DNA of 64,000 bases from Apostichopus japonicus (taxonomy: Eukaryota; Echinodermata; Holothuroidea; Aspidochirotida; Stichopodidae), in contig NC_092573.1 of assembly GCF_037975245.1 (NCBI RefSeq), forward strand, positions 21,545,265-21,609,264, in the 5' to 3' direction. A program made the position numbers and the translations under genes. The notes under the pieces were generated by a model that made no database searches, had not been told where the DNA came from, and saw nothing but the letters and a program-made list of their open reading frames with translations. How positions within the stretch are numbered: position 1 is the first letter of the stretch; each line of letters begins with the position of its first letter. Of this stretch, positions 38,827 to 48,619 are shown piece after piece.

Positions 38827-39859
38827 CTGTCATGACTACCTTTGGTAGATTGGTTTTGTCACATCTAATAACATATATCAGTCTTACACGTAGATTTGCT
38901 CCTAAATGCGCCAAACTCTATCCCCATCGAGAAACATTCATGAAAAATCCTTTCACGATTTTTCTACTTGAGTAAGCTGCAAATTAAAAGTGAGATTAAA
39001 CACCAATATGTTCCAGTTGAACTTAAATCTAATAAATAAATGGACCGTTTCATTTCCTGCTAAAGTTACCGTGTAAATAAAAAACAAAATCTCCTAGTTT
39101 TTGTAATTCCTTGATTGCACTGCTGATAGAATCATGAGTTTGGAGTGTCATCAACGTGACAATCGATACTCATGTTTAATTAAGGACTGGTGTCTCACGT
39201 TTAGCGTAGTTCAGTATATATGATTTGAACTTAAATTGTATTTTGGGCCATTATCCGATTTCACTCCAAAATCTTTTGGGCAGCTTTTCATTTTTGTTTA
39301 CCTTACTGGATATATTGAGAACAAAACACCCGTCACATATTTGCTATTTAATAAAGTGACTACATGTTTTATAAATAATTGATTCCATGTAATGAACAAT
39401 TACCTTCAGGTTTCATGTTCACATTCAATTACTGTATAAAACGTGAAGAAATTACTTCTGAAATCACTTATCCACTAATAAAACAGCCCAGAGTTTTTTG
39501 TTGTTGTTGCTACGTTCAGTATGACACATACAAATACATTTAAGCAAGATAGCAAACTGCTCAGTATCAGCCCTTGTTGCTATGCCCGCCTTCCTCCCCT
39601 CCCCCAAACCACCACAACAGCCCTCTGCACCCTCAGAACGTTGAATATATGGCAAGATAATCAGGAACACACCATTGTTCTAGAAAGATTTACTCAATCT
39701 GAGATTAACATCAGAAACTGACTTCAAAATTCAGAGGAAATCTCATGCTTCCACCATAGTGTAAACACTATAAAACCTTCATTGAGCCCCTTTGAGTTAC
39801 AAACAAAGCATTTCTGTGGCACATTTTTTGCATTCTACAACAAGAGCCCAAGGGCACTG
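38827..39859. other. Noncoding DNA
   Basis: No supported gene. The opposite-strand frames at 39464-39721 overlap each other and have no family signature. Confidence 0.4.
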
Positions 39860-42445
39860 TGGTTCCTTGCTTGGGGTATATGACAATACACATGATATTA
39901 TCAAGCAAGATTGGGCTGAAAAAGTCCAAGTAATTGTGGTCCTACATGTACCCATAAAGTAACCAACACTACAGCCAACACTTTTGTGATCACAAAATGT
40001 GATCGGATTTTTTTATCAAATGGCACTTTTGAGATTGGTGACCTCAGATGACATGACCTTTAAGTTTCAAAATGTTCCACCACCCCATTCACAACTTGTC
40101 CCAAAATATCAACCATGTCACACCTTGGCATTGAGATTTAATTGCATTAAATGTCAAAAAATTAACTTTGAACTTGTATGTAACGTAAAACACAAAGGTC
40201 ACCCTGAGGTCAACATGTTGACATTTTTGATCGGTGAGACATGAATATAGCATCAAAATATAAAAATTTCAAACATTTTTTCTTTGCCCATTTTCTCCCC
40301 CCATAATACTACTTTTTTAACATTAGCTGACCTTTGGTGACCTTGGATCACATGACCGTTAAGTTTGAAAATATTCCCCTATACCATTTGCAACTTGTCC
40401 AAAAAAATCAACCTTGTCACACCTTGGCACTGGGAGTTATTGCATTAAATGTCTGAAAATTAACTTTGACCTCAAATAACTTTGCACACGAAGGTCAAAT
40501 GGGGGTCAACCCATTGACATTTATGATCAGAAGGTACCTTTAACATCTGAAAATAGTATCGAAACTGTAAATATCCCCAAAACACGAAAAGGTCACCAGA
40601 GGTCAAATTGAGGTCAAGGGTCACCCAGATGCGGGTCGGCAATTGGATTACATTGAAGCAACTCCCAACCCTAACGGACAATTTGTTCTCAAGTTGTCCC
40701 AAAAATACTAGTTTTTTATCATTAATTGACCTTTGGTGACCTTGTATCACATAACCGTTAAGTTTGAAAATATTCCCCTATACCATTTGCAACTACTCCA
40801 AAAATATCAACCTTGTCACACCTTGGAACTGGGAGTTATTGCATTAAATGTCTGAAAATTAACTTTGACCTCATATAACTTCGCACACGAAGGTCACACG
40901 GGGGTCAACCTATTGACATTTATGATCAGAAGTTGCCTTTGACATCTGAAAATAGCATCGAAACTGTAAAAATCCACAAAACACTAAAAAGGTCACCAGA
41001 GGTCAAATTGAGGTCAAGGGTCACCCAGATGCGGGTCGACAATTGGATTACATTGAAGCAACTCCCAACCCTAACGGACAATTTGTTCTCAAGTTATCGT
41101 AAAAATACTAGTTTTTTATCATTAATTGACCTTTGGTGACCTCAGATCACATGACCGTTAAGTTTGAAAATATTCCCCTATACCATTTGCAACTTGTCTC
41201 AAAATATCAACTGTGTAACACCTTGGCACTGGGAGTTATTACACTAAATGTCTGAAAATTAACTTTGACCTCATATAACTTAACGTACAAAGGTCACCTT
41301 GGGTCAACTTATTGACATTTTTGATTGATGAGACCTAAATTAGAGCATCAAACTATAAAAATTCAAACATTTTTTTCTTTGCCCATTTTCTACCCCCAAA
41401 ATACTAGTGTTTTGACATTAATTGACCTTTGGTGACCTCGGATCACATGACCGTTAAGTTTGAAAATATTCCCCTATACCATTTGCAACTTGTCCAAAAA
41501 TATCAACCATGTCACACCTTGGAACTGGGAGTTGTTGCATTAAATGTCTGAAAATTAACTTTGACCTCGTATAACTTCGCACACGAAGGTCACACGGGTG
41601 CCAACCAATTGACATTTTTGATCGGAAGGTACCTTTGATATCCAAATCTAGCATCAAAACCAAACATTTTCTTTTTTGCTCGTTTCCTCCCAAAATAAGC
41701 ACATTTTTTCTAATGTGACCTTTGACCTTTTGACCTTGGTTTCAGATGTAGTTTAATCTCCTGATTCCAAAAAACAAAACGAAAAGTCTGTACAACCGTC
41801 CTAACTCCGACCGAAAAACTTTGACCTCATATAACTTCGCACATAAAGGTCACACGGGGTCAACCTATTGACATTTATGATCAGAAGGTACCTTTGACAT
41901 CTGAAAATAGCATCGAAACTGTAAAAATCCCAAAAACACGAAAAGGTCACCAGAGGTCAAATTGAGGTCAAGGGTCACCAAGATGCGGGTCGACAATTGG
42001 ATGACATTGAGGCAACTCCCAACCCAAACGGACAATTCGTTCTCAAGTTATCGCAAAAATACTAGTTCTTTATCATTAATTGACCTTTGGTGACCTCGGA
42101 TCACATGACCGTTAAGTTTGAAAATGTTCCCCTAACCAGTTCACAACTTGTCCCAAAATATCAACCTTGTCGCACATTGGCACTGGGAGTTATTGCAGTT
42201 TTAATATTTTCAGTTTTTGGACCATAACTGACCTTTGGTGACCTTTGTGAGCACCAAAAACAATAGGGCACACCTTCTCCATATGGCGGATCTAAAGTCC
42301 AAGTTTGGCCTCAATCCAACATTCCCTTATTGAGATAGAGCGTACCCAAGCGTCACAGACGCACACACACACACACATACACACACACACACACACACAC
42401 GCCAACCTGACTGCATAGGTTCCTTTTGCTAAAGCAAGGAACCAA
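39860..42445. repeat. 2.6-kb mosaic satellite-like array with inverted ends
   Basis: The block is built from copies of a module anchored on 'cctttggtgacctcggatca' followed by 'catgaccgttaagtttgaaa' and 'attcccctataccatttgca'. Anchors lie near 40030, 40325, 40724, 41123, 41419, 42077 and 42227, with intervals of about 298, 399, 399, 296, 658 and 150 bp. The 399-bp form is the short form plus an extra segment with 'ggtcaccagaggtcaaattg' and 'aactcccaaccctaacggac'. The outer edges carry inverted 'ggttccttgctt' (39861) and 'aagcaaggaacc' (42434), so the array may be the interior of one DNA element. An (AC)n tract sits near the right edge. Short ORFs inside are repeat artefacts. Confidence 0.85.
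42358..42401. repeat. (AC)n microsatellite
   Basis: About 44 bp of CA dinucleotides with a single interruption. Confidence 0.95.
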
Positions 42446-42936
42446 AAATCTACAAAATTTGTATAAAGTCAATATTTTCTAGTTGCGTAAGGAATCTAAG
42501 TTCGTTACTATTTATTTTCTGGAAATTTTCTGATCTGATATAAACCATGTTCTGTTTAATAATCAGAAGAGAAAAGTCAAAGGGCTTAATTGTCAACTTT
42601 CTTTTACGGTTTGTGCAAATTGTTGATATCATAAAGTATGTTGAATAAATACTGCAATATGTATACATACACTGTCGGGTACATAGTACCTAGTACTAAA
42701 CTGCTAGCAATTTAACAGTGGATATTAAAGCGATTCTCTGATTTGAAATTTCAATTTCGAGGAAGTTCTCTCAATTCTGTGAGCAAATTCCAAAGCTTTA
42801 CTTCTGTGTATTAAAGGTGGTATGTTAACTGGACGAACCATCCATGGATGCTGCGTTAGTACAGTACACCCTGGACAATGCTCAAACCACTTCACTAAGC
42901 CCGTCGTCTCAAATTGACGAACACACGAACTGACAA

Positions 42937-43095
42937 ATGACTGGTTCTAATGGCAAGCAGGCTCCCTCATTAATGCAACTAGAGTCCATGTTGCCAGATG
43001 AATCATGCCCTCCGGATAGATTCCGAAAGCATATTAGCAGATCTCGAAAACGAGAGAGAAAAAGGCCTGACAGGAAGAGGGTGACGATACATGCG
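42937..43095 (+). CDS. Candidate first coding exon, unknown gene
   Basis: A plus-strand ATG at 42937, preceded by an in-frame TGA two codons upstream, opens 53 codons up to a strong donor (GCG|gtgaga, phase 0). Without splicing the frame stops five codons later, which favours the donor. The peptide starts MTGSNGKQAPSLMQLESMLP, then ESCPPDRFRKH, then a strongly basic stretch RSRKRERKRPDRKRVTIHA that could be a nuclear-localisation or membrane-proximal basic segment. Composition is balanced and CpG-containing, unlike the neighbours. I do not recognise the family, and no downstream partner exon is proven. Confidence 0.38.
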
Positions 43096-43521
43096 GTGAG
43101 AGGCGACTGATTCCATAATGACTGACCAATCCTACATGAAAATTTGATTACGTCCTTCCACCCTCACGGCAACTTCTCACAGTTGCATTGTTCCATTTCT
43201 GACACGATCGATCAGCTCAAGGTTTAGGTCATTTTTCTCTTTCATCGGACAGGGATTTAAATCCTGTTAAAGGTGGTTTATGATCAGCAAGACCACAATG
43301 CTATCTAGAATTAGAAGTACAATCATCTCCAGGGAGATCTATCATTTTAAAGAAACAAGCAATTATCGTCTTTTCGAGAGATGAGTATAGCTTATAGATT
43401 ACTTACTGACTTCACTTAATCTACAATTGTTTAGTTCTTATATCCTGGAATTGATGGTTTGGATATCAGCTTCCTGATAATTGGTATACACCTCGTTATT
43501 ATGAGCAGCATAGAAAATAAA

Positions 43522-43563
43522 GGGTGGGGGGAGGGTGGGGGAGGGTGGGGGGAGTGGAGGAGG
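43522..43563 (+). repeat. G-quadruplex-type G-rich tract
   Basis: Repeated gggtgggg/ggagggt units with at least six G runs of three or more. Confidence 0.7.
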
Positions 43564-44207
43564 AGAAACAAGAGAGTGATATCTCTAGTCTCTTGCAAAG
43601 TCTCATTGGACGATGCGTAGTGATGTATACAGCAATGTAGTGGTGAACCACAACAAGTACATTGAAGATGAAGCACACAGACCTGCACAGTTTTCAGCAG
43701 TATCCACATAAACTATGAGATTGCTGTTGGATGAAACTACAACTTATCATATTAGATGGCTGTACTGTGATGACATGTATCATCATAGAGATACGGCTCA
43801 AGGATCGACAAAACCATGTACACGTTCTGTCTATCCAAACGAGCCAAATCCACCCCCCCTCCCCTCCCCTTCCCCTCCCCACATAATCATCTTTACATAA
43901 TTATATTAACTAGTTACACTTAGAGAGATTGCTTTTAACATTGTTTTTTACTTTAATCACTTAACTATGACCTCACGTTCTTCAATTTTTATAGCTTTTA
44001 TATCCTTTCTTCATTTTTTTTATACTCCTAAGCTTCCTATTTATAAAATTGTTTGAAAATTATATTCTGGAAATGAACTAAACCTGAAACCACAGAGCCC
44101 TAGGTTGACTATTTTTTCAGTATACATTCCCTACTTGCCACATCTTTGGCTTCTTACAGTAATGTAATTTTAGACTCCTACTGCACTATTCTGGGCTATC
44201 GCTGTAA

Positions 44208-44555
44208 CGTATTAACGGTCATAGCCACCGTCGGTTTCCATTTCGTGTTCGACAACTCTGCAATGAGGCTAAATCTACAAAAAACTTTCTTCGGCAAACC
44301 AGCATAAAATCTGAGACTTATCATCATCTTCATCACCCAGACTCTAATCTTTCCTTTTGTTCTTCAACTTCATGCAAATCCATAAACCTAATGAAATTTG
44401 GTAACAAGAACCTCTTGTATCCTTGGAGTAAATTGGAGCTATCAATTTGCAGAGAACTCCCCAGACACCGATGTCCTAGATCCATTGGTAATGATAGTGT
44501 ATCTACTGCAGCCTATAACTCTGATATTGATAACTCCATTATAACCCAAAGATGA
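44208..44555 (+). other. 115-codon open block, possible retroelement remnant
   Basis: An open frame follows a stop at 44205-44207 and ends at TGA 44553-44555. It has no suitable start codon; the peptide begins RINGHSHRRFPFRVRQLCNE and is basic and serine-rich. About 190 bp downstream an 'acaataaagtacttgt' sequence followed by a C run resembles the 3' end of a non-LTR element or a polyadenylated transcript. No domain is recognisable and the length is near the chance maximum for this window. Confidence 0.2.
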
Positions 44556-45112
44556 GCTCTTTAACAAGGATACAATTTCTGGAATCGAATCAGGATACGA
44601 AATGAACCGGAACATATAAAATCATCCCCAATTTTGGTTTTGATGTCATCGAGTTTGACATATTCTCACTTTTCCTGATTATAGGTTTCGGTTCACATTT
44701 AACTTTTCATATGTAGGTCACATGGATGGACTGTGAAGCAATGACAATAAAGTACTTGTACCCCCCCCCCCCCCAATCCAGCACACCTGGTTAAATGGTA
44801 AAGCCCAAGAAAGTGGAAGCCATCTTCACTTCTAACACTTCTAAACAATGTGGTTTTACGTTTGTTTCTCGAGAGCATCTCGAAATATTGCTTTCCGTGC
44901 CTATTTCAGAGAAAACTTCTCTCGGTATTAATTAACCTTATCCCAGTGATGCAGATTACGAGGGAGCGCAGCCGCCTCTAAGAGTTTATCACGTCTTAGC
45001 AATTAAAATTGACGTTTTCAGCTAATCTAAGTTGGATAAATCATCGGGCCACGTTAGTTTTTTGCATGTAATGACATATTTGCAACTGTCTAGTCTTTTT
45101 GCATCCAAATTT

Positions 45113-45950
45113 TGATGATCTCAAAAAATTCTCAAAAACTTTACAATATGTTTTTATCGATGTCTTCATCATTACAGTGTTAAAGGAGACACCAGACTAC
45201 AAATATCAGCATGAGTCTACACCAGGGGTGGGCAACCTTTTTGAATGAATGGAATGAATGGGTGAAAAATTGACTGGGCTGCACCCAACCAACGACCTGC
45301 TGTTGATTTTAAACCTTTGATTCCGAGGACTTTCAAGCAATAGGTGTGTGTACTTAATCTGTATTCACAAAAGCATAATGTCAATACAGTACAGTCGATA
45401 ATTATGGGGATAATAGGCCTACCTGACAGCATCATTAGTGCCAATAAATTCTAAGCAGCTAGCTTGTGTTTTTGTGATGATGTAAAATAGATTGATTTAT
45501 TTCTTTTTCTTGAGACATCTCACAGGCTGCAAAAAAAATCACTGACGGGCTACATGTGGCCTGCGGGCCATAGGTTGCCCACCCCAGGTCTACATGATAG
45601 GGATAACAGTCATTAACAACTTGACCCAAACAGGTAAGTAAATGTGTATGCCATTTGGGAGAATTATTTAATGTTCTTCACACACAAGGCTGAAGACTCG
45701 ATCAAGTCTTAACTAATACAACACTGAGCTTCCCTTGATGACTAGTAATTCTCACAAACTTTCCAATGTTTTAATCGATGTCTACATAATAACAGTGTTA
45801 AAGGAGGCACAAGCCTATAAATATCAGCATTGGTCTACATGATAGAGATAACAGTCATTAACAACTTGACCCAAACAGATAAGTCAATTTTGTATGCATT
45901 TTGGGTTGAAGACTTAATCAAGTCTTTATATGACACACTGAGCCATGCAT
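45113..45950. repeat. Two-copy segmental duplication (one copy with insertion)
   Basis: Copy A (about 45113-45735) and copy B (about 45736-45950) share 'cagtgttaaaggag', 'aaatatcagcat', 'taacagtcattaacaacttg' and 'acccaaacag', and begin with similar 'ttgatga...ttctca' sequence. Copy A is longer by the hAT element at 45223-45587. Copy B lacks it. Confidence 0.85.
45223..45587. mobile_element. hAT-family MITE with target-site duplication
   Basis: A 365-bp noncoding element with ends CAGGGGTGGGCAACC (left) and, on the minus strand, CTGGGGTGGGCAACC (right), 14 of 15 identical. Flanks are gtctacac (45215-45222) and gtctacat (45588-45595). The paralogous copy B keeps a single gtctacat (45833-45840) at the same place, which is the pre-insertion site. 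The target fits the nnnTAnnn pattern. The minus-strand ORF at 45217-45444 lies inside and is not a transposase. Confidence 0.85.
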
Positions 45951-46887
45951 GTGCTTCAATTTTTTTGTTCTTCATTAATATTCATGACAACGATTATTTT
46001 TTCTGTAATTGAGATTTTGGGTTTCTCAATTGCTGAATTTAATATACTGAACTTCTTTACATGGCCTAATGATGTCATTGGCTTCAGAATCAAATCTCTA
46101 CATATTCTACAATTGACAATATGAAAGAAAAACAAAGAATGGGTGTAATATTTCAGATCCTAGGAGCATTATGACATCACAGATTCACAAAATGGCAGCT
46201 CCTAGACACAATACTTCAACTAGGCTATACATCCCAAACGGAATAAGATTTTCTTGGTCGTTTGGGAGAGTTGACTGTTCTTGACAAGTATCTCTGGTCA
46301 AGTAAGATAATGGTTGGATTTTGTGTCCACTTTTACGTTTTGTCTTGTATCATATACGTATGCATACACAGCCATTAAGAAAGGGCCCCCAATTTATTAA
46401 TAGGAGAATCTTCCAATACAGACCGGGGCACTCTTTGACGATCTATAACAAAGACTCGTTCACATAATTCCCTAAAATATTGCTCATAAAAGTGAGAGTA
46501 GGACTCTAGGGGAATTTGAAGGAGATTCTGTTCATGTGTAGCCTTGCTTCTTACCAAGAAAATTTTCATTACTTTCAGGATGATGTCATCAAGGCTTTAG
46601 CAGGGAATATCAAAATGTCAGATTCTATCCTTGTCGCTTTCATTTCATGGTTGATTCAGGCAAAGTTTAGCACAGCTATGACAGTTGTGAAATCAACAAC
46701 ATATTTTTGTTATTTAGCAAACTGCTATACAACATGACTTTCTGGAAATATTTAACTCATCTTCTGTATTATGGTCAATGTGTAACAATGTGTGCAGCCA
46801 TATATGATAACAGACAATGCACAGTATTAGCTAAATACTTAATATATATCATACCACCAAAAATAAAAACGTTGTCTTTTCTTTGAT

Positions 46888-46946
46888 AAAAAATCTATTA
46901 ACCCCCGATCAGGGGTAAAAATCTACTATCCCCCGATCAGGGGTTA
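46888..46946. repeat. Tandem pair of CCCCGATCAGGGG dyads
   Basis: A unit of about 29 bp, 'aaaaatctattaaccccc' then 'gatcaggggt', occurs twice in tandem. Each contains C runs facing G runs around GATC, able to form a short GC-rich hairpin in an AT-rich setting. Confidence 0.8.
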
Positions 46947-47029
46947 AACTTCTTTATTACTTGGAATTACCAGATAGTGTTTGTCACTCTCGTGGTAGTC
47001 AATGTGTTGTCAATGGAAATGTCAGAATT

Positions 47030-47256
47030 CAATATAAATAACATCTTGTAAGCAATCTAAGACAGATACAAATCAAACCATGTATTTACTTAAATATATT
47101 CCTACATCTTCTAAGAACTCTATAGACGGATAAAATTCAAACCATGTATTTACTTAAATATATTCCTAATATAAACAACATCTTGTATGAAGTTATCTGT
47201 AGACAGATCAAACCATAACCATGTTAATTTACGTATACATTCCTAATATATTCCTA
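47030..47256. repeat. Three-copy minisatellite, about 64-70-bp unit
   Basis: 'accatgtatttacttaaata' with 'tattccta' occurs near 47078 and 47142 and in a degraded form near 47210, together with two copies of 'aacatcttgta'. Confidence 0.8.
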
Positions 47257-48462
47257 CTATACTCCTCAGTGTAGTTCTGGAGTCACATTTTGATGTTATC
47301 TCTATTGCTTCCCTAACTCTGTGAATGATATTATAATATATCTCGTCTCAATGACACTGAAACAAAAGTCCAAATTCCCTTCTGTATACTACATACCTTA
47401 CATACCACATACAGTAGTTAGAACTTGTATGACATTTACATACAGAATTCATAAAAATGTTAAGTTATAATGATATGACTTAATGTATATATCTCATGGG
47501 ATATATAATATTTCTCCTTGAGAATTAATACTTGCCTTCAAGTGCAGACATTAATATTTTAAAGTTTAATTATAACAAAAAAAAGCCGTCGTGGGTTTTT
47601 ACACAGTGTACGACAACATGATTACGTTACAGTCTGTGCCCCATATCCTTATGATAATATCTAGTGATATCAGTATCAAAGGGAAAGCCGGGATGAATTA
47701 ACGCAGGAAATTCACACAGCGAGCTTGAGTAACCATGCAATTCAGCTGCATTAGGCTAGTTAATACATGTTTCTGTAATAGTGTACTAGTTTATAGAACT
47801 AGTACATAAACTTCATGCATGGTTTCGTTGAAATATTATTTAATATTAATTATTATTTTAAATGGCTGAGGTAAGTCCCAAACACCGTCTGCAAATGTAA
47901 ATATTTGATATTTCCAAGAATTAATTTGAATACAATACAATTGTTACATGGTCCAATATTTTAATTGTTGATCACTTTGACTTTTTGCACCTTGAACCAC
48001 CTCAACCAACCTTAGACAATAACATTCGATCATATCATTAGATCTGTGACCATATTTCAAGTGGGTACACCTTTAGCATGGTCCCAATGAAAATTAAAAA
48101 AATTAAATTTGATACGACCACTTCTGGTCAAATGGCAATGCCTGAAAATAAGCACATCTACTGTGGCCAGTGTGCCTGCCTATGAACTTAGCAACGTTTG
48201 TGGAATTACACAAAACAGAGATCTTTAAATATCAAAATTTTCCGATACCCCATTGACGCCCTGCTACACTTGAGAGATTGTAGCAACCCTTTAAACTGTT
48301 GCCTTGGGCTATATGGCTTGTAGCTAGAAAAAGATATTACTTATGTAAAAGAAGATGTAAATTGACTGTAGGCCAAAGGCATATCCAAATACAACAGCTC
48401 AACCTGATGCAAAAACAAATAAAATAAGAATTCAAAACATCAAAAGGTTTATAAAAACTCAC

Positions 48463-48613
48463 CACCTGGTCGTTTCCTACATTTATATTTCAAAACATAA
48501 TTCCCATCGATCTTTAACGACTTTGATGGCGCTGAGGGTGTCTGCAGACGTGAGACACGGCTCGGTTTGCTATGACCTATATCAGCGATGCTGGTTTCCT
48601 CTGGTACCCCCAT
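48463..48613 (-). CDS. Candidate 5' coding exon, perhaps of the Mint-like gene
   Basis: A minus-strand ATG at 48613 opens 50 codons up to tandem donors (CAG|gtggtg and GTG|gtgagt, 3 bp apart, both phase 1). The peptide contains MGVPEETSIADIGHSKPSRV, SRLQTPSAPSKSLKIDGNYV and a basic end KYKCRKRPG. Composition is balanced, and a CpG-richer tract lies immediately upstream. The phase-1 end is exactly what the PTB exon at 29564-29709 needs, so direct splicing would keep the frame. X11/Mint N-termini are poorly conserved, so homology can neither confirm nor exclude this. An intron near 19 kb is implied. Confidence 0.33.
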
Positions 48614-48619
48614 AGGGTA

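Noticed and set aside
46375-46609. Minus-strand 79-codon frame with an acceptor-like start and a terminal stop
   Set aside because: Reads plausibly but no family is recognisable and no polyadenylation signal follows closely; dozens of such frames are expected by chance.
47862-47870. ATGGCTGAG followed by a consensus gtaagt donor on the plus strand
   Set aside because: A three-codon first exon is possible, but there is no promoter-like sequence upstream and no partner exon.
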